A stretch of 9,633 bases of DNA from Geodermatophilaceae bacterium (GTDB taxonomy: Bacteria > Actinomycetota > Actinomycetes > Mycobacteriales > Geodermatophilaceae), in assembly GCA_013696785.1 (NCBI GenBank), contig JACCXW010000101.1:1-9633 (forward strand), given 5' to 3'. Positions 1 through 5,009 of the stretch are shown here, in pieces. Numbering within the stretch: the first letter of the stretch is position 1; each line of letters begins with the position of its first letter. A program made the position numbers and the translations under genes. The notes under the pieces are model-generated. The model saw only the letters and a list, made by a program, of their open reading frames with translations, searched no databases and was not told where the DNA came from.

Positions 1-111
1 TGTCTCCTCTCGGATTCTTCCTGTGGGCCTGCACCTGTCAGTGCCGCTCACTGGAACGTCGAGGCCGAGAGCCCCACTCGGACATCCCGGCTGCGACAGC
101 TCACGACAAGG

Positions 112-337
112 TGGCCATGCCCTGCACCGGGGACCTGGTGTACGTACCGCGGGAGTCGGTCCATGGCTTCCGGACGACGGAGGCATCGACGCCCGTTTCC
201 TGATCCTGTTCACCCCCGGGATCCCACGGGAGGAGTACTTCGATGGCCTGGCAGCCCGTCGGGCCGCCGGTCTTGAGTTGACCGAGGCGGAGATCGACGA
301 GTTCGCCCGCCGGCACGGTCAGATCAACGTCCGCTGA
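112..337 (+). pseudogene. Decayed cupin-domain protein, C-terminal fragment
   Basis: Two pieces of a cupin C-terminal half are visible in different frames. From about 130 the first frame reads GDLVYVPRESVHGFRTT, the typical second cupin motif (glycine, hydrophobic, PR, then a histidine metal ligand and F), and then hits a stop near 202. From about 187 the second frame reads ARFLILFTPG followed by EEYFDGLAARRAAG and a helical tail ending ARRHGQINVR at 337, the usual end of small single-domain cupins. One extra base around 178-190 would explain the switch. A run of four C at 120-123 may mark another shift, because an open reading upstream (V-A-M-P) is again in a different frame. I could not find the N-terminal HxH metal-binding motif in bases 1-110 in any frame. 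The original substrate is unknown. A sequencing error is the main alternative to a true pseudogene. Confidence 0.5.
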
Positions 338-338
338 C

Positions 339-358
339 CGGTCCGATCGGTCGGACCG
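339..358 (+). terminator. Perfect 8-bp hairpin after the cupin remnant
   Basis: CGGTCCGA (339-346), loop TCGG, and TCGGACCG (351-358) form a perfect 8-bp stem with a 4-base loop. It starts one base after the cupin stop codon at 335-337. No U-run follows, which is common for actinobacterial hairpin terminators. The placement directly after a stop supports a terminator, but the function is inferred. Confidence 0.45.
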
Positions 359-393
359 CAGCACTGCCGCGCATGTGGCTGCACGGAGCCGGC

Positions 394-422
394 GATGACT
401 TACCAGGCTGCCGGCAGTCATC
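394..422. promoter_or_regulatory. Inverted repeat upstream of the ABM-domain gene (possible operator)
   Basis: GATGACT (394-400) and AGTCATC (416-422) are perfect 7-bp inverted arms separated by 15 bases. Their centres are 22 bp apart, about two helical turns. The self-complementary GCCGGC also occurs twice here, at 388-393 and 410-415. The element lies 46 bases before the start codon at 469, where a repressor or activator site would fit. No clear -35/-10 pair was found next to it, so an operator role is a guess. An RNA hairpin is the alternative. Confidence 0.3.
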
Positions 423-458
423 CTCACGGCACCGCGATCGCCGCGGGAGCCGAGCGTC

Positions 459-465
459 GGAGGTG
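459..465 (+). promoter_or_regulatory. Strong ribosome binding site of the ABM-domain gene
   Basis: GGAGGTG is a near-perfect match to the 16S rRNA tail, three bases before the ATG at 469. It selects this ATG over the upstream in-frame ATG at 373. The product also begins there with the expected first beta strand. Confidence 0.8.
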
Positions 466-468
466 CTC

Positions 469-753
469 ATGATCATTGTCGCCGGGTGGCTGAAGGTCGA
501 TGCCGAGGACCGCGACCGGTACGTCGCCGAATGTGTCACGGTCGTCGAGCAGGCACGGACGGCGACGGGCTGTCTCGACTTCACCATCGCCGCCGACCCG
601 ATCGCGCCGGATCGAGTCAACGTGTACGAGCGGTGGGAGACCGACGCCGACGTGGAACGGTTCCGTGGTTCCGGCCCGGACGCCGAGCAGACCGCCCAGG
701 TCCGCGATGCCGAGGTCAAGCGCTACCGGATCTCGGCCACCGAAGATGCCTAG
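469..753 (+). CDS. ABM-domain protein (putative quinol monooxygenase family)
   Basis: A 94-residue protein with the ABM (antibiotic biosynthesis monooxygenase) ferredoxin-like fold, matching the usual single-domain length of about 95-105. The first strand is IIVAGWLKV (residues 2-10). A helix follows (about 13-32), then GCLDFTIAADP (34-44) and VNVYERWETDADVERF (50-65), with VYERW as the hallmark strand. A final strand-like stretch runs through KRYRI. Members dimerise and include cofactor-free oxygenases such as YgiN-like quinol monooxygenases, but many have no known substrate. The histidine often found after the second helix is replaced here in ERFRGSGP. The start is fixed by GGAGGTG at 459-465. 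The LigD-type polymerase gene follows after 43 bp on the same strand, so co-transcription is possible, though no shared role is evident. The family call is firm; the reaction is not known. Confidence 0.85.
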   Translation: MIIVAGWLKVDAEDRDRYVAECVTVVEQARTATGCLDFTIAADPIAPDRVNVYERWETDADVERFRGSGPDAEQTAQVRDAEVKRYRISATEDA

Positions 754-796
754 CCGCCGCCTGGTCAGGTGCCGACGTCGGTGAGACGGTGATCCG

Positions 797-1747
797 ATGA
801 CCGACGGTGAAACTCGGCACGGGGTGTCGCTGACCAACCTCGACACGTCGCTGTTCGAGGGCGCGGAGGCGACCAAGCGGGACCTGGTGAACTACCTGGA
901 CGCGGTCGCGGACCAGATCATCAGAGAGCTCGCCGATCGGCCGCTGTCGGTGGTGCGCGTCCTGCGCGGCCAGAAACCGTTCATGCAGAAGAACGTCCCG
1001 AAGTACACACCTGACTGGGTGCAGACCGTGCACGTGTGGGCGGAGGCGTCCAAACGCGAGGTGTCCTACGCGCTGTGCAATGACCGCCGGACCCTGCTCT
1101 GGTTCGCCAATCAGCGCTCGGTGGAGTACCACCCGACCCTGGTCCACGCCGACCAACGGGACAGTCCGACGTACTTGGTGCTCGACCTCGACCCGCCCGA
1201 GGGCGACGCATTCACCGCCGCGGTGGGGGCAGCGCACCTGATCCGCCGAGCCCTGACCGATGCCGGCCTGGACGGTGCGGCCAAGACCAGCGGGGCGAAG
1301 GGCGTGCACGTGTTCGTGCCGCTCGCCGCGGGTACGACAAGCGAGGAGGCCGCTGCGGCGACGCGTGCCATCGCCGCGCGGGCGGAACGCCTCGACCCGG
1401 AGCTGGCTACGACGGCGTACATCCGTGACGACCGGGAAGGCAAGGTCTTCCTCGACTCGACCCGCTCCGGCGGCGCTACGGTCGTCGCGGCGTACAGCCC
1501 GCGCATCCGGCCCGGCACCCCCGTGTCGTTCCCGGTGGCCTGGGACGACCTCGACCGGGTGGCGCCGACGGACTTCACCGTTCGCTCCGCATTGAAACTG
1601 CTCGCCGACGGGGATCCCTGGGCCGACCGGATGCCCGAGCCGCAGCAGCTCGATCGGGCGTTGATCGAGGAGGGACGGGCGATCCCCGTCGCCCGGGTCC
1701 AGGCAATGCATGAGGGCAAGCGGCGTGCCCGCGCCCGCCGTGGCTGA
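797..1747 (+). CDS. Stand-alone LigD-type primase-polymerase (PolDom, AEP superfamily)
   Basis: A 316-residue protein resembling the polymerase domain of bacterial non-homologous end-joining LigD, an archaeo-eukaryotic primase family enzyme. It adds ribo- or deoxynucleotides at DNA ends and gaps. Motif I is LDLDPP, with metal-binding D130 and D132. Motif II is SGAKGVHVFVPL, with K168 and H171 for the nucleotide. Motif III carries D220 in VFLDSTRSGG, followed by PGTPVSFPVAW near 239-249. The N-terminal part (about 47-115, with RVLRG, QKNVPKY and WFANQ) matches the region that contacts the 5'-phosphate in LigD PolDom. The length equals a full PolDom. There is no ligase or phosphoesterase domain, as in the separately encoded mycobacterial PolD1/PolD2 proteins. 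The ATG at 797 is preceded by GGTGAT at 788-793, an extended Shine-Dalgarno match. No ku gene is in the window, so a role in end joining versus gap repair is open. Confidence 0.93.
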   Translation: MTDGETRHGVSLTNLDTSLFEGAEATKRDLVNYLDAVADQIIRELADRPLSVVRVLRGQKPFMQKNVPKYTPDWVQTVHVWAEASKREVSYALCNDRRTLLWFANQRSVEYHPTLVHADQRDSPTYLVLDLDPPEGDAFTAAVGAAHLIRRALTDAGLDGAAKTSGAKGVHVFVPLAAGTTSEEAAAATRAIAARAERLDPELATTAYIRDDREGKVFLDSTRSGGATVVAAYSPRIRPGTPVSFPVAWDDLDRVAPTDFTVRSALKLLADGDPWADRMPEPQQLDRALIEEGRAIPVARVQAMHEGKRRARARRG

Positions 1748-1817
1748 CACCGGGTCAGCTCCGCCCACATGTCAGTGGATGTGTGTCACCGGTGGCGCGA
1801 ATCCATTGACGACCCGG

Positions 1818-2447
1818 TCAGCCATCGGTGATCTCGATCTGCACCGCGCGGAACTGCTCGGGAGTCGCGATCAACACCCGCTGGCGAGGATCGACGACGG
1901 ACAGCAGCCGACCGCCGACGAGGGGCAGCAACGATGCCAGCCGCGGGTCGGCCAGAGTCAGGTCCACCGCCCGTCGGTCGCCACCGAGGACCACCGCGTC
2001 GAGCCTCGCCAGCTCGGGCAGCAGTACCCGGGCCGCGCAGTCCGCCGCGGCGGCGTAAGCCTGCTTGGCCTGATTCTCCCGGCGGCGGGCGAAACGCTGC
2101 TGGGACGACCCGCCCGCGGCGGCACGTCCCTGGACGAGCCGGCTGCCCACCTTCGATGAGACCAGGCCGGCGCCGTCGAAGACGCCGGCGGCGTACCCGC
2201 CCTTGCGAACGAGCAGCACGCCTACCCGGCGCTCGCGCAGCGCATGCTCGACCAGCCCGCCGAACTCCTGCTCCGGTCTCACCACAAGTGGTGGGAACGG
2301 GACAGCGATCACGGCCGTGGCTCCGTTTGCCGCCCGCCCCGTCACAGCGTCCGGTCGGCAGTCCCACGAGGACTCGCCGTTGCGCTCAGCGAAGCGCTCC
2401 AACCACCCGGCCAGCCGTTCGGCCGACACCTCGACCCGACGGGTCAC
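1818..2447 (-). CDS. acVLRF1-family peptidyl-tRNA hydrolase / release-factor-like protein
   Basis: A 209-residue protein that I assign to the actinobacterial VLRF1 family, related to the eRF1-like catalytic domain of yeast Vms1 and human ANKZF1. Those proteins cut peptidyl-tRNA on stalled 60S subunits. The diagnostic stretch is GGSSQQRFARRRENQAKQAY (112-131). It holds a GxxQ catalytic loop (G113 to Q116), followed by the basic, ribosome-facing helix QRFARRR. Upstream, VGVLLVRKGGYAAGVFDG (75-92) and SKVGSRLVQGR (98-108) are the beta strands that precede the loop. LDAVVLGGDRRAVD (149-162) follows it. The start is GTG at 2447, in a 4-base GTGA overlap with the stop of the methyltransferase gene, which implies translational coupling. 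It is last in the ABC-F, SpoU, VLRF1 operon. The family call is strong. Rescue of stalled bacterial ribosomes is inferred from the eukaryotic relatives. Confidence 0.85.
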   Translation of the reverse strand: MTRRVEVSAERLAGWLERFAERNGESSWDCRPDAVTGRAANGATAVIAVPFPPLVVRPEQEFGGLVEHALRERRVGVLLVRKGGYAAGVFDGAGLVSSKVGSRLVQGRAAAGGSSQQRFARRRENQAKQAYAAAADCAARVLLPELARLDAVVLGGDRRAVDLTLADPRLASLLPLVGGRLLSVVDPRQRVLIATPEQFRAVQIEITDG

Positions 2448-3247
2448 GTCCGGCCCAGGTGGTAGCAGGCGATTGCCGCGGCCGTCGCCACATTCAGCGA
2501 GTCGACGTCACCGGCCATCGGAATCCGGACCTGTACGTCGGCTGCCGACAACGCTGCCTCGCTCAAACCCGGTCCCTCCGCGCCGACCAGCACTGCCAGC
2601 CGCGGATGCGCTGCCGGATCGACGCGCCGCAAGGGCACGGCGCCGGCCCGTGGCGTCAGCGCGAGAATGTCGTACCCGGCGGCCCGAATCATGTTCAGAT
2701 CGGCGGGCCAGCGGGGCAGCGTCGCGAACGGCATTTTTAGGACGTGGCCCATCGACACCCGCACCGAGCGACGGTACAGCGGGTCCGAGCACCGAAGGCC
2801 GAGCAGCACCGCGTCCACGCCCAGGGCGGCGGCGTTGCGGAAGAGCGCGCCGAGGTTCTCGTGATCGTTGACACCCTCGAGGATCAGCAACAGCCGACCT
2901 GTCAACAATTCGTCGAGCGACGGCGGACTGCCCCGCTCCGCCACCGCGAGCACCCCCCGGTTGAGATGGAAGCCCACCACCGCGGACATGACCTCCGGTG
3001 TGACGACGTACGCAGGTACGTCCACAGTGGACAGATCTTCGCCGAGATCGTCGATGCGCGCCGCAACGCCGAGCAACGCGCGGACCGGGTACGGCGAGGC
3101 CAGCAGCCGGCGCACCACGACGACGCCTTCGGCGATCACCGCTCCCCGACCGCCGGGACGATCCGGGCGGCGATCGGCGACCGTCAGGTCCCGGAAGTCA
3201 TCCAGTCGTGGGTCCGCCGCGTCGTGGACGGTGAGCCGCTCGGCCAC
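2444..3247 (-). CDS. SpoU/TrmH-family RNA 2'-O-methyltransferase
   Basis: A 267-residue SPOUT-fold enzyme that transfers methyl from SAM to a ribose 2'-OH of rRNA or tRNA. Motif 1 is VNDHENLGALFRNAAALG (126-143), with N131 and the catalytic R137. It is followed by DPLYRRSVRVSMGHVLKMPF (155-174), a pattern typical of this family. Motif 2 is LVGAEGPGLS (220-229). Motif 3 is IPMAGDVDSLNVATAAAIA (242-260), which forms the trefoil knot and binds SAM. The N-terminal 110 residues match the L30e-like substrate-binding half (AEGVVVVRRLL, then PEVMSAVVG...RGVLAV). The start is GTG at 3247, three bases after the stop of the ABC-F gene and without its own clear ribosome binding site, so it is probably coupled. 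Its end overlaps the acVLRF1 start by 4 bases. The target nucleotide cannot be read from sequence. Resistance methyltransferases of the thiostrepton (Tsr) type belong to the same superfamily, as do many housekeeping enzymes. Confidence 0.93.
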   Translation of the reverse strand: MAERLTVHDAADPRLDDFRDLTVADRRPDRPGGRGAVIAEGVVVVRRLLASPYPVRALLGVAARIDDLGEDLSTVDVPAYVVTPEVMSAVVGFHLNRGVLAVAERGSPPSLDELLTGRLLLILEGVNDHENLGALFRNAAALGVDAVLLGLRCSDPLYRRSVRVSMGHVLKMPFATLPRWPADLNMIRAAGYDILALTPRAGAVPLRRVDPAAHPRLAVLVGAEGPGLSEAALSAADVQVRIPMAGDVDSLNVATAAAIACYHLGRT

Positions 3248-3250
3248 GGG

Positions 3251-4885
3251 TCAGACCCGCAGCGACAGGACGTCGATCTCGCGGGTGACCAGGACCGACG
3301 AGGCGAGCCGGCGGTCGTGCGTCACGAGCAGCAGTGTGCCGTCGTAGCTCTCCAGCGCTTGCTCCAGCTGCTCGATCGCCGGCAGGTCCAGATGATTCGT
3401 GGGCTCGTCGAGCACGAGGCAGGTGACCCCTCGAGCCTGGAACAGCGCGAGTCCGACCCGGGTCCGCTCCCCCGGAGACAAAGAATCCGCCGGCCGCAGT
3501 ACGACGCCCGCCCCGATCCGGAACTTCGCCAGCAGCGTTCGCGTCTCCTCCACGCCCGTCCCAGTCAGCGCCCGCACGATGTCGAGCACAGTGGATCTGC
3601 CGCGGACGACCGAGCGGGCCTGTTCCATCTCCCCGACGATCACGCCCGGCCCCTGGTACGCCGTACCGGCCACGAGCGGCAGCCGGCCGAGCAACGCCTC
3701 TAACAAGGAGGACTTGCCGGAGCCGTTCGGACCCAGGAGGCGAATACGCTCACCGGCATACACCGAGAGGTTCAGTGGGCCGAGCCGGAGATCGCCCCGC
3801 TCGACGACGGCGTCCCGCAGCGCGAACACGATGTCGCTTCCGCGCCCGGCCGAGGCGATGTTCAGGCGCAGCTCCCAGGCGTCCCTCGGCTGCTCCACGA
3901 CCGCAAGGCGCTCCAGGGCGGCGTCGGCTGCCGCGCCTTTGGCCCCGGTCCGCTGCGCGCGCTGCACCTCCCGCCAGCGGATGCTCTTGTCGTTCTCCTT
4001 CGCCGGATTCGCCGAACGCGCCGCACCTGCGCGCGCCCACTCCCGCTGCCGATGTGCCCGTTGCACCAGCTCGCTTCGCACGTCGGCGTACTGCGCGTAC
4101 TCCTCCTCGGCGCGAACCCGGGCGGCGGCGCGTTCGTCCACATAGGACTGCCACCCGCCGGCGTACGAGGAGGACTGCCGGGTGAACTCGTCTATCTCGA
4201 TGACGCCGGTCACGGTGCGGGCGAGGAATTCGCGGTCGTGGGACACCAGGACGACGCCCGCCCGGGTGGAGGTGACGAGCGTTTCCAACGCGGCCAGCCC
4301 GGACAGGTCAAGGTCGTTCGTGGGCTCGTCGAGCAGCAGGATGTCAGGGCGACCGAGCAGGGCGGTGGCCAACCGGAGCCGGGCGGCCTGTCCACCGGAC
4401 AGCTCCCCGGTACCTCGGGTGGCCAGGTCGACCCGCAACCCCAGCCGGTCGCTGACCTCAGCGGCACGATCAGAAAAATCCGCACCGCCGGCGTTCAACC
4501 AGGCCTGCAGCGCCACGTCGTAGGCCTCGGCGGCGACGGCGTCCTCGTCGGCATCGCCGAGAGCGGCGGCCGCGGTCAGCATCGCCTGCTCGCGAACAGC
4601 GACGCCGGTGCTGCGCCCGAGATAGTCCGACACCGTCTCGCCCGGCCGGATCGCCAACTCCTGTGGAACGTGGACGACCAGGGCGGATGCCGGGTGCAAC
4701 CGCACCGACCCCTCATCCGGCGCCAAGTCACCGGCAAGCACGGCCAGCATGGTGGTCTTGCCGACCCCGTTCGGCCCGATCACGGCCAGTCGGGCCCCCG
4801 GATGCACCGCCGCCGACACGCCGCTCAGCACCGGAACGGACCCTCTGAGTACGCCGATGTCTCGGGCGATCAGCGCGGCGGACAC
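3251..4885 (-). CDS. ABC-F family ATPase (ribosome-acting, antibiotic-resistance-like)
   Basis: A 544-residue cytoplasmic protein with two ATP-binding domains and no membrane segments, the ABC-F layout. Domain 1 has Walker A GPNGVGKT (37-44), signature LSGGQ (162-166), Walker B ILLLDEPTNDLD (182-193, E187) and H216. A charged, arginine- and glutamate-rich linker (about 245-335) is the tRNA-interacting helical arm of this family. Domain 2 has Walker A GPNGSGKS (385-392), signature LSPGERTR (469-476), Walker B CLVLDEPTNHLD (489-500, E494) and H523. ABC-F proteins bind the ribosomal E site; some dislodge macrolide, lincosamide or streptogramin drugs, others ease translation stalls. Length and motifs resemble the TlrC/OleB/VarM-like group of actinobacteria more than EttA, so target protection is plausible but unproven. 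The GTG start at 4885 lies just downstream of a promoter and is probably leaderless. It is the first gene of the three-gene operon. Confidence 0.93.
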   Translation of the reverse strand: MSAALIARDIGVLRGSVPVLSGVSAAVHPGARLAVIGPNGVGKTTMLAVLAGDLAPDEGSVRLHPASALVVHVPQELAIRPGETVSDYLGRSTGVAVREQAMLTAAAALGDADEDAVAAEAYDVALQAWLNAGGADFSDRAAEVSDRLGLRVDLATRGTGELSGGQAARLRLATALLGRPDILLLDEPTNDLDLSGLAALETLVTSTRAGVVLVSHDREFLARTVTGVIEIDEFTRQSSSYAGGWQSYVDERAAARVRAEEEYAQYADVRSELVQRAHRQREWARAGAARSANPAKENDKSIRWREVQRAQRTGAKGAAADAALERLAVVEQPRDAWELRLNIASAGRGSDIVFALRDAVVERGDLRLGPLNLSVYAGERIRLLGPNGSGKSSLLEALLGRLPLVAGTAYQGPGVIVGEMEQARSVVRGRSTVLDIVRALTGTGVEETRTLLAKFRIGAGVVLRPADSLSPGERTRVGLALFQARGVTCLVLDEPTNHLDLPAIEQLEQALESYDGTLLLVTHDRRLASSVLVTREIDVLSLRV

Positions 4886-4891
4886 GGTTGA

Positions 4892-4920
4892 ATTGTCTGT
4901 GACCTCGGCCGCTCGGCCAA
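4892..4920 (-). promoter_or_regulatory. Predicted promoter of the ABC-F operon, leaderless
   Basis: On the minus strand, TTGGCC (4920-4915) and GACAAT (4897-4892) are 17 bp apart, a fair match to the housekeeping sigma consensus. Six bases after the -10 comes the GTG start at 4885, so transcription would begin at or next to the start codon. The only Shine-Dalgarno-like GAGGT (4906-4902) is 16 bases away, too far to be convincing. This fits a leaderless mRNA and leaves no room for an attenuator of the kind often seen before inducible resistance ABC-F genes. Confidence 0.5.
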
Positions 4921-4975
4921 ACCCTATTCAGGGACGCGACAGCCCGGCGGGTGGCAACGATCCGGACACGAGGAC

Positions 4976-5003
4976 TTGGGTTTGCCGCTGGCTCCCTTAG
5001 GGT
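4976..5003 (+). promoter_or_regulatory. Predicted promoter of the FtsX transporter operon, leaderless
   Basis: TTGGGT (4976-4981) and TAGGGT (4998-5003) are 16 bp apart. The latter fits the actinobacterial TAnnnT form of the -10 box. The GTG start at 5010 follows after six bases, the same geometry as the divergent promoter, so the mRNA would start at the start codon. No Shine-Dalgarno sequence precedes this GTG. Confidence 0.5.
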
Positions 5004-5009
5004 GCCGGG

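Noticed and set aside
23..337. An open frame of 104 codons read as one intact gene
   Set aside because: Only its last 50 or so codons look like protein. The first part is proline- and arginine-rich out-of-frame text, while the cupin motif lies in another frame.
772..781. Palindrome CCGACGTCGG between the ABM and polymerase genes
   Set aside because: Perfect but only 10 bp in GC-rich DNA, with too small a loop for a hairpin. Chance is a sufficient explanation.
716..1768. A 350-codon open frame on the minus strand
   Set aside because: It lies antisense to the LigD-type polymerase, whose motifs are complete. Its composition (arginine, glycine and histidine rich, no domain) is that of a high-GC shadow frame.
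1745..1794. Possible bidirectional terminator between the convergent polymerase and acVLRF1 genes
   Set aside because: TGACAC/GTGTCA (1745-1750, 1783-1788) and CACAT/ATGTG (1766-1770, 1779-1783) compete for one base, and the loops are long. The palindrome CACCGGTG is too short to form a hairpin. Nothing convincing remains.
1934..2740. A 268-codon plus-strand open frame
   Set aside because: It is antisense to both acVLRF1 and the SpoU methyltransferase, very rich in arginine and proline, and spans a gene junction.
2744..3703. A 319-codon plus-strand open frame
   Set aside because: It is antisense to the methyltransferase and ABC-F genes, crosses their junction and has no recognisable motif.
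4902..4906. Shine-Dalgarno-like GAGGT on the minus strand before the ABC-F gene
   Set aside because: It sits 16 bases from the GTG start, too far for normal use, and inside the predicted promoter spacer.
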